Assembly: GCF_902459765.1 (NCBI RefSeq)
Contig: NZ_CABPSP010000014.1
Coordinates: 124,001 to 188,000, forward strand
Source of the DNA: Pandoraea anapnoica
GTDB taxonomy: Bacteria; Pseudomonadota; Gammaproteobacteria; Burkholderiales; Burkholderiaceae
Direction of reading: 5' to 3'
Length of the DNA stretch: 64,000 bases
Position numbers and translations under genes: made by a program. Below, piece by piece: positions 19,301 through 26,600 of this stretch. The number at the start of each line of letters is the position of its first letter. The stretch's first letter is position 1. Under the pieces are notes generated by a model that saw only the letters and a list, made by a program, of their open reading frames with translations, searched no databases and was not told the origin of the DNA.

Positions 19301-20656
19301 GTCTGGACGATGTTCCATTCGTACGCCTTCGACTTCTCGGTATGGGAAATCTTCGGTGCGCTCGCGCACGGCGCGCGGCTCGTGGTCGTGTCGCAGGACA
19401 CGGCGCGTGATCCTGCGGCAATGTGGACGCTCGTCGCCAGCGAAGGTGTGACGGTGCTCAACCAGACGCCCTCAGCGTTCTATCAATGGCTCGGCGCGAT
19501 GCCGTCGGACGCGACGTCGACGACGCTGCGCCACATCGTCTTCGGCGGCGAAGCGCTCACGCCCGCGCGACTCGCTGCGTGGTGGCTGCGTTTTGGTGAG
19601 GCTACACGTCTGACCAATATGTACGGCATCACGGAGACGACGGTGCACGTCAGCCAGCATGTGCTGCATCGGGACTGCACGGTGGGTTCGGCGGGTTCAC
19701 CCATCGGCGAGCCGATTGCCGACCTCGACTGGCGTGTGCTGGACGAGGGTCTCAACGAGGTGCCACCGGGTGTTGCAGGCGATCTGTATGTGTGCGGCGA
19801 AGGGCTGGCGCGTGGGTATCTGGGACAGGCGGGCCTCACAGCCGAGCGTTTCGTGCCGGACCCGAAGGGCGCACCGGGCGAGCGCATGTATCGCAGCGGC
19901 GACCGCGCGCGTCGGCTGGCGGACGGCACGCTCGATTACCTTGGCCGGGGCGACGCACAGGTCAAGCTGCGAGGCTTCCGCATCGAACTGGGCGAAATCG
20001 AGTCGCAACTGCTGCGTCATGAAGACGTGACGGACGCTGCCGTCCTCGTTCGGGACGACGGCGCGGGCGAGCAACTCGTGGCGTACGTGGTGTCGCCTCC
20101 GGATCGTGCCACTGACGTCGATACCGCCGCGCTATGGTCGCGTCTGCGCACCCATCTGGGCGGCGAGTTGCCCGCTTACATGGTGCCGGGCCAGTGGCTG
20201 CGTCTGGATGCTTTGCCGCTCACCCCGAACGGCAAACTCGACCGGCGCGCGTTGCCGGTGCCCGAAGCCGCAGGTGCGGTGCAGTTCGAAACGCCGCGCG
20301 ACGGCATAGAAGCGCGCATCGCTTCGATCTGGCAGGACGTGCTGGGCGTGCCGCGTGTGGGGCGCCACGACGACTTCTTCGCCCTTGGCGGTCACTCGTT
20401 GCTGGCAACGCAGGTGGCGTCACGGCTGCGCGATGCGTTGTCGCTCGACGTCCCGCTGCGCACCCTCTTCGAAGCGAGCCGACTGACGGCACTGGCGCAA
20501 GCGCTCGACGCGCTGGCGGGCACATCCCCCACCCGCCCGGAGGTCGCCGACGACGACCTGCAAGCCGCCCTGCGCGAAATGGAATCCCTTTCCCCCGAGG
20601 CGCTGCAAGCGCTGCTCGGGCCGGAGGCTACTCATGGGCAAACTAAGCATGGCTGA
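7382..20656 (+). CDS. NRPS 1: FAAL-ACP, C-A(OH-Orn)-T-E, C-A(Asp)-T, C-A(Thr)-T
   Basis: A 4424-residue synthetase. Residues 1-620 are a fatty acyl-AMP ligase (LQYTSGSTSTPKG, SWLPLYHDMGLIGG), followed by a carrier with its serine near 662 in an unusual LCGGSSLL motif. Module 1: C (HHLLTDAWS, ~862), A (code read by eye DGEASGGMTK, hydroxyornithine-like), T (GGDS, ~1744), E (HHLVIDGVSW, EGHGR, NFLGR). Module 2: C of the D-donor type (HHVALDGWS, ~2383), A (DLTKVGHVGK, the classical Asp code), T (~3263). Module 3: C (HHLISDGWS, ~3463), A (DFWNVGMVHK, the classical Thr code), T (GGHS, ~4337). A short acidic C-terminal tail probably docks to NRPS 2. The start has a weak ribosome site. Predicted intermediate: acyl-D-OHOrn-Asp-Thr. 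Confidence 0.95.
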   Translation: MNDALRLPVPFGPVPSTAPSQGAPGAPIEHIVDLLRARARLEPDREALRAVSSDEGDGHALTCAGLDARARAVAATLQRLAANGKEGAYGERGLLLMPTGLDYVAGFFGCLYAGAIAVPAFPPESARPQHLARVRSILRDARARFVLTDRRHRDAMLAFGDAVPELRGVEIVVIDEIDDALANEWQETTVAPDDLAFLQYTSGSTSTPKGVMVSHANLMANEAAIVAGLGMTRNDTMVSWLPLYHDMGLIGGLLSPIYRGARLVLMSPQFFLERPVRWLRAIDTFGGTVSGGPDFAYRLCAQRIDTATIGSLNLSGWRLAFSGSEPVRHDTLVDFCEAFAPAGFDPKAVYPCYGLAEATLFVTGGQRGDGMTATDFDRSALAQQRAEASGDHSDDSAMLVGCGTTPLDHEVRLMTWNDSPEVAPSAVATDGVGEIWVSGPSVAQGYWRNEQASARTFVQADGKRWLRTGDLGFVHDHQLYITGRCKDVIIVRGHNLYPQDLEKAVEADVELVRKGRVTAFAVDVDGEPGIGIAAEVGRGVQKMVPPQTLAEAIAVAVSDVCQQAASVVVLLNPGALPKTSSGKLQRSACAKGWRDGSLDAWATWQNGAIVGEEAAKASSNDKPGAAPRQDATFDAIAQIWREVLGREQVRADDHFFLCGGSSLLAMQVLARVHERLGVKATPASLYEHARLGEWVRELAKLTPVSGEQAIDAGQQIPPATPLAQTPDARVFRQSFAQSRLWFVHRLDPANSAAYHVGGQLLVKGRFDANAFSRALEVITARHDALRTTFDERDGVAVQIVHAKADVPLVRHDVSGDASPDAAASRLTDALLAQPFAPDTSAPWRVASIRMSGEAHRIVFVLHHLLTDAWSMTLLIDELAQAYSGFVNGETPVLAPVPVQPGDHAHWQHARIDGEALGRQLDWWQTHLPEPSPVLALPVDRARGALRSGAGQTLAFEFPAGLTRDVLTYAAQRKATPFIVLAASFQWLLHRYAGETDIRVGVPIAQRDVAGLERMLGCLVNTQVWRATIDPATDFDRLVMQVRDGALDAQAHREAPFERVVERIAPQRSLGQSPLFQVMLNHHVANAAALRGAAGWPAGLNVVAQPLTGGAQYDLALDIDELHEATTGNGADPLDGVTLRARLTFPTDLFDAPTIERLGADWCAGLATLLALPTQPLASLDVAFENALDGGHRVAIAEASLPFQSVSSLIDVQAQQQPSAVALRDEAGTLTYAELERAANRIAHWLLGQGVAPEARIGLAMSRQAGMIAGLLGIMKAGCAFVPLDPSYPAQRLAHIIDDAGISLALTEASLADAPWLPARRAVVADLMADISLPEDSPGVSLHPDQLAYLIYTSGSTGIPKGVAVAHGPLAMHCVATGAQYRLSPGVCELHVLSINFDGAHERWMAPLICGASLFIADERHWPPQTMVDAMRRHGVTNAGFPTAYLCRLATSGATGAPALRLLSFGGEAMAWPALRAAQAMFRPAQTINGYGPTETVMTPVAWSIDGALDAQPAAQIAGQAYAPIGEPVGRRRAWVLDPWLGEVPLGAVGELYLGGEGVARGYLGRAALTAERFVPDPRGEPGARMYRTGDRVRRLADGTLVYLGRFDQQVKVRGFRIEPGEVETQLLREPGVDDALAVVAAGPAGDQLVSYVAGKGLDGEALRVALSRRLPDYLVPSLVIVLDTLPKLPNGKRDRAALPAPVWGSAGGQAPQGEAECALAAVWQDLLRVPSVSRDDNFFALGGDSIVALQMVGRARQAGWQVGAQDVFRHQTLARFAAQARAVGEADGVTRAPEPLEGDVPLTPVQAWFFRQPIARRDHWNQWVEATLPEGTDMTTLREALATVVKHHDALRLRFTEHDDQWQARYVAPHAADDLLWHVAMCDDAQLADALAQAQRSLSLADGPLLRALLVRTEAGELRCFLVAHHLVIDGVSWRILLDDLHTALGNTRGAQAARALPAVGQSMRAWAQRWHDWAQSDAASAALEVWQQALAGAVDSVDVAKPTNATPGAGEIEHTWPADIAVPLAQLRRVRMHEALSAAVAHTLGQRVGAQRYVVHVEGHGRGGEEQGDLSRTLGWFTAAWPLTIPVGSTPEVTLAAAREAWRRVPHDGASYAALRYLGTPHARQALDALPAGHVTVNFLGRTDTDGIVDGGLSHEPDVAPPNWLTLDVWQRGDTLRLVCRYDRARFTGDNVQTLVDEIGATLRALAETLPGHEPVIAEDFPYAGLTREQLAALPASMRQIEAVVPATSMQQGLLFYSQQQGTADPYFYQKGFVIDGALDTNAFAQAWRDAVMRHAALRTAFVSDVGELPLLLVHGPETVATAVDLLSQEDWCALSETEQHARLDARFAAERAAGFSFAQAHRPRLALIRVGASRWWLLWSSHHVALDGWSTGLILSDVMSRYAALAKGTASADGEALAAPSFAEFAVWQRELDASASRAHWRQLLDGVGAPTPLPLARQARTAAEATGHGETAWTLAPSQWQMWCDAARRVGVTPGTLCQGAWALLLARHAGLRDVVFGVTASGRSAAVPGIERMAGLFINTLPVRATFDARRPVADWLRDLQTQTAQSREHEHVALSAITREAHRDNERDGESAEGALFESIVVFENYPLDAALLGQRDDGLRLALLERGTQARNNYPLSLIVEQHDGLRLVLAFARKHFDNAAVQALGEQFVALLGAMADSLGTSTTPPKRLGQIGLTNAVPQTAEHVVWSSQDLLDDWQAHVTRDGAALAAEGEDATYRRDELDALANRLAATLQARGIGPEDRVAICLPRSAALVGAILGVWKAGAAYVPLDPAQPVARLQKLVSASGANAVIVDDQTPAMKHASLIRWRDIADASTNTKGPTPVRAHPAQAAYVIYTSGSTGEPKGVVVSRGALHNYVQAVATRLRERGLETSSETGNVGGFAMASTVAADLGHTTLFGALALGRPLYLVPQACAFDAQRFAEWCAARRIDVLKIVPGHLRGLFDAAGAAVLPRAVLVTGGESLDPSFVAHIHTARPGLAILNHYGPTETTVGALTHVVGTVAELPVPVGRPLANLHAHVLDADLNPLPSGVAGELYLGGAGLARGYLGAPAQTAERFVPDPWRAGARLYRTGDRAVQRADGAVVYLGRMDDQVKIRGYRVEPAEVAQAMRRVPGVIDAVVVARHDGPGGAWLHGVFTGDATVDAVRTTLTEALPFAWIPARFDGVDKLPLTANGKVDRRALLALTERVDATKECAGAASVELPHDGAEADIAAIWCQVLKREQVGRHDAFFDIGGDSILALQVIARLRKRGIKVGPQHLASHPTVAQLATLEAPAEAKSAQTPPAVTGPTRGDDHRSTFPLSSSQMRVWLETQMAPRAGAYHIAGALRLDGPLQADALERALQTLSDWHDVLRTTVAVNAAEGGAPEQRVHAVLPVAFTHDAVASGTSGDVASAAVQACLDALTLAPFDLANGPLWRVHLMQISNQSHVLMLVMHHLISDGWSMNLLVADLARAYRAHAGGTQPVRDASASSLRYGDYAVWQREQLAGPAQAAQLAYWRQQLGTTHPELALPFDRVRPVVRDGTGASIDLTMPPGLPARLDRFAREHGVTRFMVMAAAFHLLMHRVTGEGDVRTGMPVAGRAHEAVEAVVGFFVNTQVLRSQIESPTTFATLVTQVRDQLLGAQQHADVPFERLVEHLAPVRSVSRHPLFQVSINHQKRAFAPLSDLAGVTMRAIERRAHHAQVDLALDTEEDEAGALRGWLTYACDVFDAPTVRRLGEQWLTLLDVAMTQAAIPVARLAMKTSDAAGQSDSRRRVSVAVPLPVHAVIDAQAAVRSDAIAVCDANTRVSYADLVTRANRIAHALIRAGVAPEARVGLAMSRSTDLIVAMLGILKAGAAYVPLDPAYPAERLSYMVEDAGVTHAITQASLAGAPWLPGEAMTLESMLADATLPDHAPARDVHVDQLAYVIYTSGSTGRPKGAQLTHRNLMRLLTGTSQDFAFDANDVWTMFHSYAFDFSVWEIFGALAHGARLVVVSQDTARDPAAMWTLVASEGVTVLNQTPSAFYQWLGAMPSDATSTTLRHIVFGGEALTPARLAAWWLRFGEATRLTNMYGITETTVHVSQHVLHRDCTVGSAGSPIGEPIADLDWRVLDEGLNEVPPGVAGDLYVCGEGLARGYLGQAGLTAERFVPDPKGAPGERMYRSGDRARRLADGTLDYLGRGDAQVKLRGFRIELGEIESQLLRHEDVTDAAVLVRDDGAGEQLVAYVVSPPDRATDVDTAALWSRLRTHLGGELPAYMVPGQWLRLDALPLTPNGKLDRRALPVPEAAGAVQFETPRDGIEARIASIWQDVLGVPRVGRHDDFFALGGHSLLATQVASRLRDALSLDVPLRTLFEASRLTALAQALDALAGTSPTRPEVADDDLQAALREMESLSPEALQALLGPEATHGQTKHG

Positions 20657-23600
20657 TACGAAAGACGACATTCAAACGACGCTCGCCCGTCTGGCCCCGA
20701 CGCAACGGCAGGCGATGATCGCGTTGCTCGAACGCAAGGGCGTCGACGTGCGCGAGCACTTGCCGCTCGACGGCTGGGTGTCCCGCGCGCAAGGACAGGA
20801 CGGTGAGCGCGCCGCCGCCTCGTTCGCTCAGCAACGCATGTGGACGCTGTTGCAACTCGACGAGCGCCACGACACCTATCACATCACGGGCGCGGTACAG
20901 CTCGATGGCGATCTGGATGCGGCGGCGCTGGCGCAAGCCTTCGCCGCTGCGGTGGCACGTCACGCCGCGCTGCGCACGACGTTCGACGTCTCAGATGGCA
21001 AGCTCATGCAGCACGTGCATGCCCGCGTCGATGTGCCGCTGGAGATCTTGCCGCTGGGCGCAGGGGCCATCGAGCTCGACGTGCGCGACGCGGTGGCGGA
21101 CGTCAACCGCCGCGCCTTCGATCTGGCGCTCGGCCCGCTGGTGCGCACGACGTTGCTGCGTGTGACGCCAACGCGTCATGTGCTGGTGCTGACGATGCAC
21201 CACCTGATCTCCGACGGCGGCTCGCTGGACGTGCTTATCGGCGAGATCGCCCGCGACTACGCCATCGTGCGCAATGGACAGACGCCCGCGACGCAGACGC
21301 TCGGCCCGACCTACGGCGATTACGCCATCTGGCAACGATTGCGGCTGGGCGGCGAAGCGCTGACCGGGCAACTGGACTATTGGGCGACGCAGCTTGCCGA
21401 TGCCGACGACTTGCTGGCGCTGCCGCTCGACCGTCATCGTCCGGCGCAGCGCGATGCCGAAGGCGGGCGCGTTGCGTTCACGCTACCAGCGCCCTTGACG
21501 GAGCGTGTTCGCGCCCTGGCGCGTGACGCCCGCACCACGCCGTTCGCTGTTCTGCTGGCGTCGTTTCAGGCGCTGCTGGCGCGCTACGCGGCGGGCCAGA
21601 GCGACGAGGAAACGGATGCCTCCACCGTCGATGTGCGTGTCGGTGTGCCGGTGAGTCATCGCAGCCGCACGGCGCTGGAGCGCGTGGTCGGGTGTTTCGT
21701 CAACACCGTGGTCGTGCGTGCGCGCGTCGATCTGTCGGCGGGGTTCGACGCCTTGCTCGCGCAGGTGCGCGACACGCTGCTCGATGCACAGCGTCATGCG
21801 GATGTGCCGTTCGAACAGGTGGTCGAGCGCCTTGCCCCCGCGCGCAGCCTGAGCCATAGCCCGCTGTTTCAGGTGATGGTGAACCATCAGCGGCGTCATG
21901 CCGCGTCGGCGTTGCAGTTGCCGGGCGTCACCGCGACGGTGCTCGACGGCGAGACCACGCAGGCAAAGTTCGACCTCGATCTGGGCATCGTGGAGTCGCC
22001 CGACGGTACGCTCGGCGGCGGGTTGGGCTACGCCTGCGACGTTATCTCGTCGCAAACGGCGCAGCGCATCTGCACGCACTGGCAGACGTTGCTCACCGCG
22101 CTCGTCTCGCAAACGGGGGCGCCGTTGCAGGACCTGCCGCTCGCCGGTGCAGACGAACTGAGTGCGATTCGACGTTGGGGCAGTCCCGCAAACGACGATG
22201 GCGCGGGAACGAATGACACGCGCCTGCTGCCGGACATGATCGCGGATCATGCGGCACGTTGCCCGGACGCTGTCGCCGTCGAATGCGATGGCGATGTGCT
22301 GACGTACGGTGAACTGCTGCGACGCGCGGATACGCTGGCGGTGCGCTTGCTTACGCATGGGTTGACGTCGGAGGCGCGTGTCGGGGTGTGGTTGCCGCGC
22401 TCGACGGACGTGTTCGTCGCGATGCTCGCGGCGCTGCGCGCAGGCGGCGCTTACGTTCCGCTCGACGTCGACCATCCTGCCGAGCGCGTGGCCGAGTTGT
22501 GCGCCGATGCGGGCATTGCGCTGGTGATCACCGACACGCAGGGGCTCGCACGTGTGCCGCCGGATGTGGCGGCGCTGAACATTGCCGGGGCCGACTCGTC
22601 TGCTACGACGGCGGTGTTGCCTGCGCTGCATCCCGCACAACTGGCCTATGTGATATTCACTTCCGGCTCGACCGGGCGGCCGAAGGGCGTTGCCGTCTCG
22701 CACGGTCCGATTGCGATGCATTGCCTCGCTATCGCCAGGTTATTCGGCATGACGCAGGACTTCCGCGAACTGCACGTGGCATCGCTCTCGTTCGACGGTG
22801 CGCACGAGCGCTGGCTGACGCTGCTCTCGCAGGGCGCATGCGTGGTGCTGCGCGGCCCGCGTCAATGGACACCGGAGGAAATCTGCGAGCAGATCGTGCG
22901 CCGCCGCGTGACCAATGCCGGGCTGCCGACAGCGCTCTTACGACACGTGGCGCAATGGGTGGAAGCGCATCCGGACGCCGTGCCGCCGGGCCTGATCTAT
23001 TCGTGCGGCGGCGAAGCGCTCTCCCGAGACACGCTGGCGCTCGTCATGCGCACGCTGCAACCGGTGCGACTGCTTAACGGTTACGGGCCGACGGAGACGG
23101 TCGTGACGCCCGTGAACTGGACGGTCCACGCGGGCATGCAGAGCCCGACGCCATACGCGCCCATCGGCTCGCTCGTCGGCGAGCGTCGCGCGTATGTGCT
23201 GGACAAGCGTCTGCAACCGGTCCCGGTCGGTGTGTCGGGTGAGCTGTATCTCGGTGGCGCGGGCGTGGCGCGGGGGTATCTCGCGCGTCCCGGGCAGAGC
23301 GCCGAGCGGTTCGTGCCCGACCCGTGGGGCAGACCCGGCACGCGGATGTATCGCACCGGCGACCGTGTCCGCTGGCTGGACGACGGTACGCTGGAGTACC
23401 TCGGCCGTCGCGATCAGCAACTCAAGGTGCGCGGTTTTCGCATCGAACCGGGCGAAGTCGAGGCGCAATTGCTGGCGGAGACGGGCGTGCGGGAAGCCGT
23501 CGTCGGCACGGCGCAGGGACCGGCGGGGGTGCAACTCGTCGCGCACGTGAGCGCGACGCCGCCGGACGGCGTCGACGCGGCGGGCTTCGGCGAGCAGTTG

Positions 23601-26600
23601 CGACAAGCGCTTGCCGCGCGTCTGCCAGCGTATCTCGTGCCTGCACAGATTCTGGTGCTCGACGCGCTGCCTAAGCTCGTCAACGGCAAGCTCGACCGCA
23701 AGCGTCTGCCTGAGCCTGTATGGCAGAGCGCGAGCGCGGAAGCGCCCCGCGCCGGGGCCGAAGCGGATCTCGCAGCGATCTGGACGCAATTGCTCGGGAC
23801 GGCGCAAGTCGGCCGGGCCGACAACTTCTTCTCACTCGGTGGCGACTCGATCATCGCATTGCAATTGGTGAGCCGGGCGCGCGCGGCGGACTGGCGCATC
23901 ACGGTGCGCGACGTGTTCCGTCATCAGACGCTCGCAGAACTGGCCGCTGTGGCGACGCCAGCGCAGACGAGTGCGGGTGCTGTAGCGCAGACTGCCACTG
24001 GCGAAGCGAGCGAGATCCCCTTGCTGCCGATCCAGTCGTGGTTCTTCGGCGAGCCGGTCGCTCAGCGCGACCATTGGAATCAGTGGGTGCAGGTGGACGT
24101 ACGCGACGCGGGACGTCCGCTTGATGGCGACACACTGTGCGAGGCGTTGCAGGCCGTGGCCGAGCATCACGAAGCCCTGAAAATGCGCTACGTCCAGAAC
24201 GACGACGGCTGGCAACAACAGCGCGCTTCGTCCGGCGCATCGCTCGTCGCACTGGACATCGTGGACGCCGCCGACGAAGTGCAGGCACTTGCCGCAGCGG
24301 AGCGTGCACAACGTGGTCTGTCGCTGGCAAACGGCCCGTTGCTGCGCGCGGTGCTCGTCAATCTGACGGGGGGACGTCAGCGTCTGCTGCTCGTCTGCCA
24401 TCACATTGCCGTCGACGGTGTGTCGTGGCGCGTGCTGCTGGGCGATTTGCAGCGAGCGCTTGCACAGAGCGAAGCAGGGCAACCCGTCACGCTGGCGGAC
24501 AACGGCACGTCGTACGGCGCTTGGGCGACCTACTGGCGCGATTGGGCGTCGTCGTCCGAGGCTGAGCAGGAAGCGACATTCTGGACGGACGCACTACAAG
24601 GCGCGCACAACACGCTGCCCATCGACGCTACGCCCGCCGAGGGCGACCGTCAGGCAGATGCAGCGGAAGTCACCGTGGCGCTCGACGCGTCCGCCACCCG
24701 CCGGTTGCTCGATGCGGCGAACGACCGCGCACGTCTGCCTGAGCTGCTCGTTGCCGCGCTCGCGCAGGCCGTAGGCGAATGGACTGGGGCAGGACGCGTG
24801 GCCTTGTGCGTCGAAGGCCACGGCCGCGACGACGTGCCGGGCACAGAGGCCTTCGATCTGACCCGCACGCTTGGCTGGTTCACGTCGGTCTATCCGCTGG
24901 CGGTCGACGTTTCGGCATCGCCGCGCGAAACGCTGTTCGCGCTCAAGCGTATGTGGCGTGCTGTGCCACGTGCCGGGTTGGGATTCGGTGCGTTGCGGTA
25001 TCAGGGCAGTGACGCGGTACGCGAAGCGATGGCCGCGTTGCCGCGGGGACGCATCACGTTCAACTACCTCGGCCGCGTCGACGCGGGCTTCGGCGAAGGG
25101 CGGTTCGCGCCGAGCGACGCGTCCGCAGGGGCCGCACGCGACGCCTGCGCACCGCTGGGCAACTGGCTGTCCGTCGACGGAGCGATTGCCAACGGCTGCC
25201 TACGTCTTTACTGGCGCTTCTCGCGCAAGCGTTTCCACGAGGCAACAATTGCCGCTGTGGCAGCGCGCATGCAAACGGCGCTGGGCACGCTCGTCGAGTC
25301 CAGCGTCAACGCACAGGTCACAAGTGCGGCCGACTTCCCGCTGGCGGGCCTGACCGAAGCCGCGCTGGCCGATCTGCCGGTGTCCGCCGCTGATCTCGAA
25401 GACGCGTATCCGCTCTCTCCCATGCAGCAGGGGATGGTGTTTCATGCGCGTCTTGCGCCGGACAGCGCGTCGTACATCAACCAGCTTCAGATCCGTCTCG
25501 AAGGATTGCAGGCCGACGCGTTTGCCGCCGCATGGCAGGCCGCCGTCAAACGTCACCCGATCCTGCGCACGAGCTTCGTGTGGCGAGACGGCGCGCCGCC
25601 GCTGCAACTCGTGCATCGAGAGGTGCCGCAAGCGTTGCGCCTGCTCGACTGGCGCGAACGTGTTGCTCAGCAGGGCGCGGGTGTGCTGACGGAACTGGCG
25701 CAGCAGGAACGCGCACAGGGCTTCGACCTTGGCGTCGCGCCGTTGCAGCGTGTGGCGCTCGTGCGTGTCGACGACGACGCGTGGCAACTGATCTGGACGC
25801 TGCATCACGTGCTGCTCGACGGCTGGAGCAGCGCACAACTGATCGGCGAGATCCTTCAAGCGTATCTGTCCGGCACACCGGCGGTGGAAGGCACAGCGCC
25901 GCGTTTTCGCGACTATATCGCGTGGCTCGAGGAACACGCGCCGCAGGACGGCGAATCGTTCTGGCGCGAGCGACTGGCCGCCTTCGAATCGCCCACGCAA
26001 TTGCACGAGACCGTGCTGCGTACGACAGCCCCGGCACACGGCCACGGTGAACGCACGTTCCGGGTCGACGCAACGAGCGCACAGGCATGGCAGCGCGCTG
26101 CGCGCAGCCGCCGTCTGACCGTCAACACGCTGGTGCAAGGCGCGTGGACGCTGCTGCTCCAGCGTTACACGGGCAAGCGCGACGTGTGCTTCGGCGTGAC
26201 CGTCTCCGGTCGTCCGGCGGAGCTGCCGGCAGCCGAGCGCATGATGGGACTCTTCATCAACACGTTGCCGGTGGTGCAAGGTCCGTCGCCGTCGGAAGGA
26301 CTCGACGACTGGCTGCACCGTTTGCAGGAAGACAACCTGGCGCTGCGCGAGGCCGAGAGCACGCCGCTCTACGACATTCAGCGCTGGGTCGGCTGGCCGG
26401 GTCAGGCACTGTTCGACTCGCTGATCGTCTTCGAGAACTATCCGGTGGATCGCGCACTTCGGGCGCAGGGCGCACAGACGCTGCGCTTCGGCGACATCGT
26501 GAACGTGGAGTCTACGCACTACCCGCTCACGATCGGCATCGCGTCCGGCGAGACTATCGACGTGCGCATGAGCTACGACCGCCAGTATTTCGACGACGGT

